Assembly: GCF_945956965.1 (NCBI RefSeq)
Contig: NZ_CAMFJS010000005.1
Location: 1 to 64,000, forward strand
Direction: 5' to 3'
Origin: an uncultured Roseateles sp.
GTDB taxonomy: Bacteria > Pseudomonadota > Gammaproteobacteria > Burkholderiales > Burkholderiaceae_C
Length of the DNA: 64,000 bases
The notes below the pieces were generated by a model, which did no database searches, was not told where the DNA came from, and saw nothing but the letters and a program-made list of their open reading frames with translations. Within the stretch, counting starts at the first letter, position 1. The number at the start of each line of letters is the position of its first letter. The translations under genes and the position numbers were made by a program. Below, one piece after another: positions 1 through 11,296 of the stretch.

Positions 1-88
1 TGGAGGAGAGGGGGGGATTCGAACCCCCGAGACCTTTCGGTCCGCCTGATTTCGAGTCAGGTACATTCAACCACTCTGCCACCTCTCC
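1..88 (-). tRNA. tRNA-Ser (anticodon CGA)
   Basis: Read on the minus strand this is a complete class II tRNA: acceptor stem GGAGAGG, anticodon stem CCTGA/TCAGG around a loop with CGA (reads UCG), a variable arm, a T-arm with GGTTCGAATCC and an encoded CCA end at positions 1-3. The long variable arm and the discriminator region fit tRNA-Ser. The gene ends exactly at the window edge. Confidence 0.96.
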
Positions 89-142
89 GGTATTCGGCAA
101 CTCGTGAAAAGCGTTTTAACTTGTCAGCGAGTGAAGCCCTAG

Positions 143-172
143 ATTCTAGCGCAAATTTTTAGGAATTTGCAA
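143..172 (-). promoter_or_regulatory. Sigma-70 type promoter for tRNA-Ser
   Basis: On the minus strand TTGCAA (167-172) is followed after 18 bases by TAGAAT (143-148), about 55 bases before the tRNA 5' end at 88. Both boxes are one or two bases from consensus and lie in an AT-rich patch unlike the surroundings. The rest of the gap 89-404 holds only this and the serS terminator; I see no gene in 173-352. Confidence 0.6.
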
Positions 173-352
173 GAGCTCGAATTTCATTTCGTGTTTTCTC
201 GTCCCAGCGCTCGGCTGGCGAGGCAGAACTTCACACAAGTCATCAAGACTGCTCATCAAGAGGTGACGCGTCTCATCGGGCGCAGGTAGAAACCGCGCTC
301 AGGCTCGCGCGCGAGCACGCAAGCCCTGCCCCGATCGTGGAGGCGGCACCAA

Positions 353-383
353 CAAAAAGCCCGCCGGTTCAAGGGCGGGCTTC
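353..383 (-). terminator. Rho-independent terminator after serS
   Basis: On the minus strand GCCCGCC, an 8-base loop and GGCGGGC form a perfect 7-bp GC stem followed by five T residues (354-358 on the plus strand as A). It sits 22 bases after the serS stop codon. Confidence 0.85.
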
Positions 384-404
384 TGGCTTGGGTCCGCAGC
401 GGGT

Positions 405-2775
<2,371 letters not shown>

Positions 2776-2776
2776 C

Positions 2777-3223
2777 TCACAGCACGCCGATGACATGGAC
2801 TTCAAAGCTCACCGGCTGGCCCGCCAGCGGGTGATTGAAGTCAAACAGCAAGGCGTCCGTGCCGACCTCACGCACCACGCCGGCATAGCTGGCTTGACCA
2901 TCGGGCGTGGGGAACTGCACCACGTCACCGACCTTGTAGTCCTCGTCGGCCGCGCCCAACTCACGCAGCAGGCTCAGCTTGACGCGCTGCAGCAGCTCGG
3001 GGTTGCGGTCGCCAAAGGCTTCACCCGCCGCCAGCTCGAATTGGGTGCGCGTGCCTTCGGCTAGGCCCAGCAGGCGCGCCTCAATAGCGGGCGACAACTC
3101 GCCCGTGCCCAGCGTCAGCGTGGCGGGCTTGTCAGCAAAGGTGTTGATCACATCGCCCCCATCGGGGCCGGCCAAGCGGTAATGCAAGGTCAGAAAGGAG
3201 GCGGCTTGAACGGTGGGATTCAT
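2777..3223 (-). CDS. fkpB: FKBP-type peptidyl-prolyl cis-trans isomerase (SlpA/FkpB type)
   Basis: A 148-residue cytoplasmic FKBP of the SlyD/SlpA class, which catalyses proline isomerisation and assists folding. The N-terminal half shows [30 protein letters not shown] and [13 protein letters not shown], the usual FKBP core interrupted by the insert-in-flap domain (about residues 75-125). It lacks the histidine-rich metal tail of SlyD, so FkpB/SlpA fits better. It is directly followed by ispH with a one-base gap, the widely conserved arrangement. No signal peptide is present. Confidence 0.9.
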   Translation of the reverse strand: MNPTVQAASFLTLHYRLAGPDGGDVINTFADKPATLTLGTGELSPAIEARLLGLAEGTRTQFELAAGEAFGDRNPELLQRVKLSLLRELGAADEDYKVGDVVQFPTPDGQASYAGVVREVGTDALLFDFNHPLAGQPVSFEVHVIGVL

Positions 3224-3295
3224 TGGGAGAATATTGGCTAGACTGAGCGGATTTTAGGGCCAGCTCGCCCCACCCCTTCTGCGCACTGCCGCAAC

Positions 3296-3970
3296 ATGCC
3301 TCTTAGCGACCTCCCTCCCGACGCCCGCCCGCGTGAAAAGCTCCTGGCCCGTGGCCCCCAAGCCCTGGCCGATGCCGAGTTGCTGGCCCTGCTGCTGCGC
3401 ACCGGCATCCAGGGTTTGCCGGTGCTGCAGCTGGCCCAAAGCCTGCTGGATCAGTTCGGTGGCTGGCATGGGCTGCTGCATGCCAAGGTGGCCGATCTGG
3501 CGCGCGTCAAGGGCTTAGGGCCGGCCAAACGAGCGGAGATTGCCGCGGTGCTGGAGATCGCCCGACGCTCGCTGCTGCAGGAATTGGCACAGCGCCCGGT
3601 GTTTGACGCGCCAGATGCGGTCAAGCAATTCCTGCGACTCAAGCTGGCCGGCCTTTCGCACGAGGTGTTTTGCGTGCTGTTTCTGGATGCTCAACACCGC
3701 CTCATTGCCATGGAAGAAATGTTCAGAGGCACGCTCACACAAACCTCGGTTTACCCACGCGAGGTGGTCAAACGCGGGCTGGATCTGGGCTGCGCCGCGC
3801 TCATCCTGGCGCACAACCACCCCTCGGGCGCGGCCGAGCCTTCGCGCGCCGATGAGTTGCTGACCCAGGCGCTCAAGAATGCCCTGGCCCTGGTGGACAT
3901 GCGGGTGCTGGATCATTTGGTGGTGGGCAGCGGCGAGGTGATTTCCCTGGCCGAGCGGGGCTTGATATGA
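3296..3970 (+). CDS. radC: RadC family JAB/MPN domain protein
   Basis: A 224-residue protein with the UPF0758 layout: an N-terminal helix-hairpin-helix region (residues 20-85, with [12 protein letters not shown]) and a C-terminal MPN+/JAMM metalloprotease-like domain with [17 protein letters not shown] and [15 protein letters not shown] near residue 173, so the zinc-ligand pattern H-x-H...D is complete. The historical name links it to DNA repair, but the biochemical role is unsettled. It is transcribed away from fkpB with a 72-base gap and its TGA overlaps the ATG of the next gene by four bases. Confidence 0.93.
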   Translation: MPLSDLPPDARPREKLLARGPQALADAELLALLLRTGIQGLPVLQLAQSLLDQFGGWHGLLHAKVADLARVKGLGPAKRAEIAAVLEIARRSLLQELAQRPVFDAPDAVKQFLRLKLAGLSHEVFCVLFLDAQHRLIAMEEMFRGTLTQTSVYPREVVKRGLDLGCAALILAHNHPSGAAEPSRADELLTQALKNALALVDMRVLDHLVVGSGEVISLAERGLI

Positions 3971-4635
3971 GCCACAAAACCCCCAGCAGCTGGCACAGCC
4001 TGCAAGACCTCAAACAGCTGCAGCGCGAACTGGCCCTGGCCCGCAAGCTCGAAGAAGAACGACGCGAACGCTTGGCCGCCGCCCGCCGTTTGGCCGAGCA
4101 GGAGCGGCGCATCTTCGAGCTGAGTGTGGGCCAAGTCACGCCCCTGAACCACGCCAGCCGCGCCGAGCACGGCCTGGCCAAGCCCGAGGCCCTGCCCTTG
4201 CAACGCGAGGCCGACGAACGCCAAGCTTTGCTGCAAGCCTTGTCGGACGACTTTGATGTGGACTCGCTGCTGGAGACCGACGATACCCTGTCCTTCCGCC
4301 GCCCCGAGATCCCGCCCGAGGTGCTCAACAAGCTGCGGCGCGGCCACTGGAGCCTGCAAGCCCAGCTGGACCTGCACGGCCTGCGCCGCGATCAAGCCCG
4401 AGAAGCCCTGGGCAACTTCGTGCAAGACAGCGCCCGCCGCGGCCTGCGCTGCGTGCGCGTGGTGCACGGCAAAGGCAATGGCTCGCCCGGCCGCGAGCCG
4501 GTGCTCAAAACCAAGGTCAGGCGCTGGTTGGTGCAAAAAGAACAGGTGCTGGCCTTTGTGCAGGCCCGCGCCAGCGATGGCGGCTGCGGCGCTTTGATGG
4601 TTTTGCTGCAGGGCGGCAGCCAAAACAAGGGCTGA
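3967..4635 (+). CDS. Smr domain protein
   Basis: A 222-residue protein. The C-terminal half (about residues 130-210) is a Smr domain, with [15 protein letters not shown] near 134 and [17 protein letters not shown] near 164; in MutS2 and SmrA/SmrB this fold is an endonuclease. The two conserved histidines (in the LDLHG and HGKG segments) are present. The N-terminal half is a highly charged Arg/Glu helix (residues 15-65), probably coiled coil. The start codon overlaps the radC stop (ATGA), so translation is coupled. The family has been linked to recombination and to rescue of collided ribosomes; which applies here cannot be told from sequence. Confidence 0.9.
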   Translation: MSHKTPSSWHSLQDLKQLQRELALARKLEEERRERLAAARRLAEQERRIFELSVGQVTPLNHASRAEHGLAKPEALPLQREADERQALLQALSDDFDVDSLLETDDTLSFRRPEIPPEVLNKLRRGHWSLQAQLDLHGLRRDQAREALGNFVQDSARRGLRCVRVVHGKGNGSPGREPVLKTKVRRWLVQKEQVLAFVQARASDGGCGALMVLLQGGSQNKG

Positions 4636-4808
4636 GCAACACGCATCTGCGGCGAAGCTGCAGCAAGCCATCGCAGGCTTGCGGCGCCAGCTGATCGGAC
4701 TTGAGCAAGCCACGCTACGCGGCTGCTTATGGCAAGGCCCGACCCCCGCCTCCAGCCCACGCTCAACACCACTTTCACGGCATCGCGACCTAAGCCGCAT
4801 GCCAAGGT

Positions 4809-4836
4809 TTGACCGCGTCCGATTTCTTAATATATT
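4809..4836 (+). promoter_or_regulatory. Candidate sigma-70 promoter for the C69 dipeptidase
   Basis: TTGACC (4809-4814), 16 bases, TATATT (4831-4836), placed in a short AT-rich island (4821-4856) about 75 bases before the start at 4912. Both boxes have a single mismatch to consensus. The remainder of the 276-base gap after smr shows only GC-rich partial inverted repeats with no T-tract. Confidence 0.5.
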
Positions 4837-4911
4837 ATCCATATACAAATTCAAAACCACGTCCCGCCAGCGGCGTGGACCAGCTCTGCAACACAAGGAA
4901 ACGCAAGGTCT

Positions 4912-6510
4912 ATGTGTACCGTCATCGCCGTCGGACGACTCGCCAGTGCCGATGGCAGCACCTTGCTCAGCCATTCAGACACCGGGCGCGATTCGCGCAT
5001 CCGCAAAGTGCCGGCGGCCGACCATGCGCCCGGCGCCAAGGCGCCCGTCCACTTCGGCATCCAGGACAGCTTCTCCGCTGACCTGGCGCATTACGGCGAG
5101 GTGATCGGCGAGATCGAGCAGGTGGCCCACACCTACGCCTATTTCCACTCGGCCTACTCGCACATCAACGAGCATCAGCTGGCCATCGTCGAGAGCACCA
5201 CCTCGCAGCGGCCCGAACTGCGCTGCCTGCGCGGCGAAGGCGAACAGATCATGACCATCGAACAAGCGATGGTCTTCGCCCTACAACGCTGCCGCCACCC
5301 GCGCGAGGCGATTGCGCTGATCGGCGAGTTGATGGAGCGCTACGGCTTTTTGTGCTCCTGCGGCGAAGGCAGTGAGTTGCTGTGCATCGGCGACACCGAG
5401 GAGATCTGGGTGATGGAGGTGCTGGGCGTGGGCAAGGGCTGGACCCGTGCCAGCGGCGAGCCCGGCGCCATCTGGGCCGCCCGCCGCATGCCCGACGACC
5501 ATGTGATGGTGGCCGCCAACTGGAGCGTCTTACGAGAACTCAATCAGGGTGACCTCAAGCTGGACGACAGCGAAGACACCCTGGCCTGCGCCCATGTCGA
5601 GCGCTTTGCCGCGGAGCGCGGCTGGTTCGACCCACAAGCCGGTCGGCCTTTCGACTGGCAAGAGGCCTACATCCCCCTGCCGCGCGAATGGGCCACGGCG
5701 CGGCTGTGGTTGTTCTACAGCCAGGTGGCACCCTCGCTGCGCGCCTGGCCCGAGCGACAACTGGGCGAGAACCGCTATCGCACGCTGGACGCGTACTCGC
5801 AAGTGGTGGAGCCGCTGTCCATCTACCCGCTGTCGGTGCGGCCCGAGAAGCCGCTGTCCTTGCAGGACCTCATGGCCTTCCACCGCTCGACCTTCGAGCA
5901 GACCATTTACGACATCAGCGAACAGCCGCAGTGGTATGTGATGAATGAGCAAGGCGGGCTGGAGAAAAGCCCGCTGGCCACGCCCTTCCCCACGCCGGAG
6001 CTACGGCGCTTGCTCAAGCTGACACCGCGGCGCACGGTGGCGCGGCACTTCGGCTTTTACGCGGTGATCTGCCAGCTGCGCAGAGGCTTGCCCGAGGACA
6101 TGGCCGGGGTTTACTGGGTGGCGCTGCACAACCCGCATGTCAGCACCTGGCTGCCCTGCCCCATCGGCACCCTGAGCATGCCGGCCAGCTTTTGCGAGTA
6201 CGACCCGGAACAGTACAGCGACACCTCGGCCCGCTGGTGCATCGACTTCGTCGACAACCTGATGCAGCTGGCCTACCAAAAAGCCCTGCCGCTGCTCAAG
6301 GCGATTCGCGACCCTTACGAGGCTGAGCTGCATGCGCGCTGGCAGGCGCTGGATGCGCAGCTGCAAGCCATGACAGCGCCGCACGATCAGCCACAGCGCC
6401 AGCAGTTGATCACCGAGTTTGTGCTGCGCGAAGGCGCCGCCATCCCCGGGCTTTACATCGGCATCCGCAACCGCCTGATCGTGGCGCTGACCCATACCCG
6501 CAACAGCTGA
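4912..6510 (+). CDS. C69 family dipeptidase
   Basis: A 532-residue N-terminal-nucleophile hydrolase of the C69 (PepD/U34) family, which cleaves a broad range of dipeptides. The sequence begins MCTVIAVGRLASADGSTL: cysteine 2 follows the initiator Met, so Met removal would expose the nucleophile directly and no long propeptide is needed. Family blocks such as SHSDTGRDSR, EGEQIMTIEQAMVFALQRC and the Trp-rich middle are recognisable. No signal peptide, so cytoplasmic. It precedes a collagenase-like lipoprotein and hydroxyproline-type catabolic genes; a role in finishing the breakdown of imported peptides is an inference from that context. Confidence 0.9.
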   Translation: MCTVIAVGRLASADGSTLLSHSDTGRDSRIRKVPAADHAPGAKAPVHFGIQDSFSADLAHYGEVIGEIEQVAHTYAYFHSAYSHINEHQLAIVESTTSQRPELRCLRGEGEQIMTIEQAMVFALQRCRHPREAIALIGELMERYGFLCSCGEGSELLCIGDTEEIWVMEVLGVGKGWTRASGEPGAIWAARRMPDDHVMVAANWSVLRELNQGDLKLDDSEDTLACAHVERFAAERGWFDPQAGRPFDWQEAYIPLPREWATARLWLFYSQVAPSLRAWPERQLGENRYRTLDAYSQVVEPLSIYPLSVRPEKPLSLQDLMAFHRSTFEQTIYDISEQPQWYVMNEQGGLEKSPLATPFPTPELRRLLKLTPRRTVARHFGFYAVICQLRRGLPEDMAGVYWVALHNPHVSTWLPCPIGTLSMPASFCEYDPEQYSDTSARWCIDFVDNLMQLAYQKALPLLKAIRDPYEAELHARWQALDAQLQAMTAPHDQPQRQQLITEFVLREGAAIPGLYIGIRNRLIVALTHTRNS

Positions 6511-6549
6511 TCCCGGCCACCCTATCCGCAGCAGCCGCTGACTTTGAAC

Positions 6550-7509
6550 ATGCACCTCATCCAACGAATACTGGCCCTGCTGGTCGCCACATGGCTGGCG
6601 GGCTGCGCCAGCATCGCAAGCAAGAGCCCAGAAATCGGCACCGCCCCGGTCGAGCAGGTCTTGAGCCGTCAACACCGCTGCAGCGCCAGCCTCACCCTGC
6701 GCTCGCAAGCCCTGCTGCCCGCGCAAGAGGCCGCCATCTGCCAGGACCTGGCCGCCATCGAGCAGCGCTTTCACCAGCTTTTTCAAACAGCAGGCAAGCC
6801 AGTCGCCCATGATTTGAACGACTCGCTGCGCGCCAATATCTACGCCTCCAGCGATGCCTTCAAACGCCACGCCGGCGCGCATTTCAATATGCCCACCAAT
6901 AACGGCGGCATGTATCTCGAAGGCCTGCCGGACCGCCCCGGCAATCAGGCCGAATTTGTGGCCAACCAGAACAAGGACGGCTCGGTGCTCAATCTGGGCC
7001 ACGAGTTTGTGCACTATCTGGACGGGCGCTACAACCTCTACGGCGACTTTTGCGCCAATCTGCATGACTCCCACGATGCGCCCGAGAACTGCCCCAAGCC
7101 GGCGCCCTTGACGCCTTATCTGGTCTGGTGGACCGAAGGCATCGCCGAGTACATCTCACGCGGTGACAAGAACCCCAAGGCGGTGGCTTTAGCCCTCGAT
7201 GAAAAGCGCTATGCGCTGAGCGACTTGTTCGACACCGGCTACATCAGCAATGGCGGCTCGCCCCGCGTTTACAGCTGGGGCTATCTGGCCGTGCGCTTCA
7301 TGATGGAACGCCACCGGGCCGAGCTGGAGCAGATGCTGAGCTTCACCCGCCGCGGCGACTATCCGCGCTACCAAGCCCTGCTGCGCGGCTGGGGCAGCCG
7401 CTTCGATGGCGAATTCAGCGAATGGCTGCAGCAGATTCAGCCCGGCGCGACATCGGCTGGCACGGCCGGCGCCGGCGCCGACAACGCGCAAGCCAAGCCC
7501 GCGCACTGA
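6550..7509 (+). CDS. M9-type collagenase-like lipoprotein metalloprotease
   Basis: A 319-residue predicted lipoprotein: a hydrophobic N-terminus ends in a lipobox (LAG followed by Cys19). The core carries HEFVHYLDGRYN (zinc ligands His151 and His155, catalytic Glu152) and, downstream, WWTEGIAEYIS whose Glu196 is the likely third ligand. This gluzincin pair is the signature of M9 collagenases of the Vibrio type. Those are much larger; here only the catalytic half is left, with no PKD or collagen-binding domain. An earlier in-frame TTG at 6544 exists; the ATG at 6550 is preferred. It sits just upstream of the hydroxyproline-type operon, supporting a collagen or gelatin substrate, but another peptide substrate is possible. 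Confidence 0.85.
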   Translation: MHLIQRILALLVATWLAGCASIASKSPEIGTAPVEQVLSRQHRCSASLTLRSQALLPAQEAAICQDLAAIEQRFHQLFQTAGKPVAHDLNDSLRANIYASSDAFKRHAGAHFNMPTNNGGMYLEGLPDRPGNQAEFVANQNKDGSVLNLGHEFVHYLDGRYNLYGDFCANLHDSHDAPENCPKPAPLTPYLVWWTEGIAEYISRGDKNPKAVALALDEKRYALSDLFDTGYISNGGSPRVYSWGYLAVRFMMERHRAELEQMLSFTRRGDYPRYQALLRGWGSRFDGEFSEWLQQIQPGATSAGTAGAGADNAQAKPAH

Positions 7510-7596
7510 TCCCTCGGGCTCGGTACTGATTTTTCCCTGTGTTCCTCTGACCTCTCTCTGTCTCACTCTTTCATCCACTCCCAACAAGGATTCCCC

Positions 7597-8493
7597 ATGT
7601 GGCAAGGCGTCATCCCCGCAGTAACCAGCAAATTCCACGCTGACGGTTCACTCGACTTCCCCGAAATGGAGCGTTGCTTCCAGTTGCAGATGGACGCGGG
7701 CTGTGACGGCCTGATCGCCTGCGGCTCCCTGGGCGAAGGCCCCATGCTCTCGCACGAGGAGCGCGTGGCCGTGCTGAAGACGGCCAAGCAGATCAGCGGC
7801 AGCAAGCCCGCAATCCTGACTGTGGCCGAGGCCTCCACCCGCGACGCCTGCGCCCTGGCTCGCAAAGCCGCCGATGCCGGCGCCGATGGCCTGATGGTGG
7901 TGCCCAGCACCATCTATCACACCGACCGCCGCGAGACCGTGGCCAATCTGCGCGCCATCGCCGCCGCCGGTGATCTGCCCATCATGATCTACAGCAACCG
8001 AGTGGCCTACCGTGTGGATGTCACCACCGACATCCTGGAAGAACTGGCCGATGACCCGCGCTTTGTCGCCGTCAAGGAAAGCAGCGACGACATCCGCCGC
8101 AGCACCGAAATCATCAACCGCCTGGGCTCGCGCTACGACGTCTTCACCGGCGTGGACAACCTGGCATTCGAAGCCCTGGCCGTCGGCGCCGTGGGCTGGG
8201 TGGCTGGCCTGGTGGTGGCTTTCCCCAAGGAGACCGTGGCCATCTACAAGCTGATGCAAGCCAAGCGCTACGAGGAGGCCTTGGCCATCTACCGCTGGTT
8301 CCGCCCGCTGCTGGATCTGGATGTGTCCAGCTATCTGGTGCAAAACCTCAAGCTGGTGGAAGCGCTGGTGATCGACTCCAATGACCGCGTGCGCGCCCCG
8401 CGCCTGCCGCTGGCCGGTGAGCAGCGTGCCCGCGTCGAAGGCTTGGTGCGCCAGGCTTTGGCCACCCGCCCCACCTTGCCCACCCTGGCCTAA
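7597..8493 (+). CDS. DapA-family lyase, likely pyrroline-4-hydroxy-2-carboxylate deaminase
   Basis: A 298-residue class I aldolase of the DHDPS/N-acetylneuraminate lyase family. The Schiff-base lysine is K160 in VAVKESS, and Tyr132 (MIYSNRVAY) matches the conserved catalytic tyrosine; the N-terminal GSLGEGPMLSHEER block replaces the GTTGE of true DapA. Because a semialdehyde dehydrogenase and a DadA-like oxidase follow directly, I infer the deaminase that turns cis-4-hydroxy-1-pyrroline-carboxylate into 2-oxoglutarate semialdehyde in hydroxyproline catabolism. The main alternative is 5-dehydro-4-deoxyglucarate dehydratase, which also pairs with such a dehydrogenase but not with an amino-acid oxidase. 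AAGGA precedes the start. Confidence 0.8.
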   Translation: MWQGVIPAVTSKFHADGSLDFPEMERCFQLQMDAGCDGLIACGSLGEGPMLSHEERVAVLKTAKQISGSKPAILTVAEASTRDACALARKAADAGADGLMVVPSTIYHTDRRETVANLRAIAAAGDLPIMIYSNRVAYRVDVTTDILEELADDPRFVAVKESSDDIRRSTEIINRLGSRYDVFTGVDNLAFEALAVGAVGWVAGLVVAFPKETVAIYKLMQAKRYEEALAIYRWFRPLLDLDVSSYLVQNLKLVEALVIDSNDRVRAPRLPLAGEQRARVEGLVRQALATRPTLPTLA

Positions 8494-8514
8494 AGCCTGA
8501 GCCGCGAGCGCAGC

Positions 8515-9957
8515 ATGGATTTCAATAGCTTTATCGGCGGCGAGTGGCTGACCACAGCCCAAGCCACTTTCGCCCAGCCCAATATCAATCCCTCGGACAC
8601 CAGCGACCTGATCGGCCATGCCCATCATGTTGGCGTTGCCGCGGTGGACCAGGCCATTGCCGCGGCAGCCGCTGCCGCGCCAGCCTGGGCGCGCAGCACG
8701 CCGCAGCAGCGCTTTGATGTGCTGGACCAGATCGGCAGCGAAATCCTGGCACGCCGCGAGGAATTGGGCCGCCTGCTCTCGCGGGAAGAAGGCAAGACCT
8801 TGCCCGAAGGCATTGGCGAGGTCACCCGGGCCGGCCATATCTTCAAGTTCTTCGCCGGTGAGGCCTTGCGCCAAGCGGGCGAATTACTGGCCTCGGTGCG
8901 ACCCGGCATCGAAATCGATGTGCGGCGCGAGCCGCTGGGCGTGGTGGGGCTGATCGCGCCCTGGAACTTCCCCATTGCCATCCCCGCCTGGAAGATCGCC
9001 CCGGCCCTGGCCTATGGCAATGCGGTGGTGTTCAAGCCCGCCGATCTGGTGCCGGCCAGCAGCTGGGCCTTGGCCGAGATCATCTCGCGCTCGGGCCTGC
9101 CTGCCGGCGTGTTCAACCTCGTGTTCGCGCGCGGCTCGGTCGTGGGCCCGCGCCTGGTTGACAGCCCGCTGGTCAACGCCATCAGCTTCACCGGCTCGGT
9201 CGCCACCGGCCGCGGGCTGGCGGCGGCTTGCGGGGCCAAGCTGAAAAAGCTGCAGCTGGAGATGGGCGGCAAGAACCCGCTGGTGGTGCTGGACGACGCC
9301 GACCTGGGCCTGGCCGTCAATGCCGCGGTGCAAGGCGCGTTCTACTCCACCGGCCAGCGCTGCACGGCGTCCAGCCGCTTCATCGTCACCGAAGGCATTC
9401 ACGACCGTTTCGTGAACGCCTGCGGCGAGGCGCTGGCGGCCTTGAAGGTCGGCCATGCCCTGGAAGCCGGCACGCAGATCGGCCCGGTGGTCGACGCGAC
9501 CCAGCTCGAACTGGACTTGGCCTATGTGGCCATCGCCCAAGACCAAGGCGGGCGCCTGGTTTGCGGCGGCGAGCGCCTGCAGCGCGCGACCACCGGCTTC
9601 TACATGAGCCCGGCCCTGATCAGCGACACCAGCCCCGAGATGCGCATCAATCGCGAAGAAGTGTTTGGCCCGGTCGCCAGCGTCTGCCGCGTCAAAGACT
9701 ACGAGGCCGCACTGGCCATGGCCAATGACACCGAGTTCGGCTTGGCCGCCGGCATCTGCACCAACTCGCTCAAGCTGGCCAGTCACTTCAAAGCCAATGC
9801 CCAGGCGGGCATGGTGATGGTCAACCTGCCGACGGCCGGCGTGGACTATCACGTGCCCTTCGGCGGCCGCAAGGGCAGCAGCTTCGGTTCGCGCGAACAA
9901 GGCCGTTATGCGGCCGAGTTCTACACCGCGGTGAAAACCAGTTATGTCTCGGCCTGA
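8515..9957 (+). CDS. Aldehyde dehydrogenase, likely 2-oxoglutarate semialdehyde dehydrogenase
   Basis: A 480-residue NAD(P)-dependent aldehyde dehydrogenase with the expected catalytic pair: Glu249 in LEMGGKNPLVVL and Cys283 in STGQRCTAS, plus the IAPWNFPIAIPAWK cofactor region. It starts 21 bases after the DapA-family gene and overlaps the next gene by 14 bases. In the inferred pathway it oxidises 2-oxoglutarate semialdehyde to 2-oxoglutarate, feeding the TCA cycle. Sequence alone cannot fix the substrate, because succinate semialdehyde dehydrogenases look alike; the call rests on the neighbours. Confidence 0.85.
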   Translation: MDFNSFIGGEWLTTAQATFAQPNINPSDTSDLIGHAHHVGVAAVDQAIAAAAAAAPAWARSTPQQRFDVLDQIGSEILARREELGRLLSREEGKTLPEGIGEVTRAGHIFKFFAGEALRQAGELLASVRPGIEIDVRREPLGVVGLIAPWNFPIAIPAWKIAPALAYGNAVVFKPADLVPASSWALAEIISRSGLPAGVFNLVFARGSVVGPRLVDSPLVNAISFTGSVATGRGLAAACGAKLKKLQLEMGGKNPLVVLDDADLGLAVNAAVQGAFYSTGQRCTASSRFIVTEGIHDRFVNACGEALAALKVGHALEAGTQIGPVVDATQLELDLAYVAIAQDQGGRLVCGGERLQRATTGFYMSPALISDTSPEMRINREEVFGPVASVCRVKDYEAALAMANDTEFGLAAGICTNSLKLASHFKANAQAGMVMVNLPTAGVDYHVPFGGRKGSSFGSREQGRYAAEFYTAVKTSYVSA

Positions 9958-11296
9958 AGACGCCAAGCCGGCGTGGGGAACGACTGAGCCGGCCCCTCAC
10001 GCCCAGCTCAATGAAGCTGCGCTGCCGCCGCTGGGAGCGCAGGAGCACACGGCCCAGGTGCTGGTGATCGGCGCCGGCATCATCGGCCTGGCCACCGCCT
10101 TGCGCCTGCTGCAAGAAGGGCATCAGGTCACGGTGATTGACCGCAGCGGCGTGGCCGCCGAGGCCAGCCGCGGCAATGCCGGGGCCTTTGCCTTCTCGGA
10201 CGTGCTGCCTCTGGCCTCGCCAGGCATTCTGCGGCAGGCACCCAAATGGCTACTGGATCCCCTTGGGCCGTTGTCCCTGCGGCCCAGCTATCTGCCACGC
10301 ATCGCCCCCTGGCTTTGGCGCTTCTGGCGCGCCAGCCAGCCCAGCCAGGTAGCAGCCAGCACCACGGCTCAGGCCGCGCTGCTGCGCTTATCGGCCCAGG
10401 AGACGCCGGCCATGCTGGCCGCGGCAGGAGCTTCTGCCCTGCTGCGCGAAGACGGTGCCTTGCATCTCTACGAAAGTGAAGCCGAATGGCAGGCCAGCGC
10501 CGCCGGCTGGGCGCTGCGGCAAGAACATGGCATCGCGTTTGAACATCTGCATGGCCAGGCCGCGCTGGCACGCTTGCAGCCGGGTTTGAGCGATCGCTTG
10601 GTGGCCGGCACCTTTGTGCCGGGCTGGAAAACCATTGCCGACCCCTTGCAACTTTGCCTGCACCTGGCCCAGGCCGTGCAAGCGGCCGGCGGGTGTTTGC
10701 GTCAGGCCCAAGCCCTGAGCCTGCGCGCCGGCCCGCGCGCCGTGTCCGTGCAACTCCAGGGTGGCGGCAGCGTGCAAGCCCAACAGCTGGTGTTGTGCGG
10801 TGGCGCTTGGTCCCACCAACTGGCCGCCACGCTGGGCGACAAGATTCCGCTGGAAACCGAGCGCGGCTACAACACCACCCTGCCCGCGCCCGGCTTTGAG
10901 CTGCGCCGCCAGCTCACCTTTGGCGCGCACGGCTTTGTGGTGACACCGCTGAGTTGCGGCATTCGGGTCGGGGGCGCGGTAGAACTCGGAGGCTTGCGGG
11001 CACCGCCCAACTTTGCGCGAGCGGACGCCTTGCTGGCCAAGGCTCAGGCCTTCATGCCTGGCTTGAACGCGCAGGGCGGCAAACAGTGGATGGGCTTTAG
11101 ACCCTCGCTGCCGGACTCCTTGCCGGCCATCGGCTATGCCCCGGCGGATCAGCGCGTGATCTACGCCTTTGGCCACGGCCATCTGGGCCTGACCCAAAGT
11201 GCGGCCACGGCCAAGCTGGTGGCGGAGTTGGTGGCTGGGCGGCGCGCGAGCCTGGACTTGAAGCCCTTGCGGCCGGGCCGCTTCTCAGGGAACTAA
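9944..11296 (+). CDS. DadA-like FAD-dependent dehydrogenase, likely cis-4-hydroxy-D-proline oxidase
   Basis: A 450-residue flavoprotein of the DAO family. The dinucleotide-binding GAGIIGLATA is at residues 43-52, followed by the DadA-type EASRGNAGAFAFSDVLPLASPG block; the C-terminal GFRPSLPDSLPAIG and YAFGHGHLGLTQSAATAKLV segments close the FAD site. About 37 extra residues precede the fold, and no other ATG lies in between. It overlaps the dehydrogenase gene, so the three genes form one operon. In that context I infer oxidation of cis-4-hydroxy-D-proline; a general D-amino acid dehydrogenase is the alternative. It overlaps the convergent haemoglobin gene by four bases. Confidence 0.82.
   Translation: MSRPEDAKPAWGTTEPAPHAQLNEAALPPLGAQEHTAQVLVIGAGIIGLATALRLLQEGHQVTVIDRSGVAAEASRGNAGAFAFSDVLPLASPGILRQAPKWLLDPLGPLSLRPSYLPRIAPWLWRFWRASQPSQVAASTTAQAALLRLSAQETPAMLAAAGASALLREDGALHLYESEAEWQASAAGWALRQEHGIAFEHLHGQAALARLQPGLSDRLVAGTFVPGWKTIADPLQLCLHLAQAVQAAGGCLRQAQALSLRAGPRAVSVQLQGGGSVQAQQLVLCGGAWSHQLAATLGDKIPLETERGYNTTLPAPGFELRRQLTFGAHGFVVTPLSCGIRVGGAVELGGLRAPPNFARADALLAKAQAFMPGLNAQGGKQWMGFRPSLPDSLPAIGYAPADQRVIYAFGHGHLGLTQSAATAKLVAELVAGRRASLDLKPLRPGRFSGN

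Noticed and set aside
7597-11296. Glucarate-type pathway (deoxyglucarate dehydratase plus semialdehyde dehydrogenase)
   Set aside because: Possible for the first two enzymes, but the overlapping DadA-like oxidase and the upstream peptidases fit hydroxyproline better.
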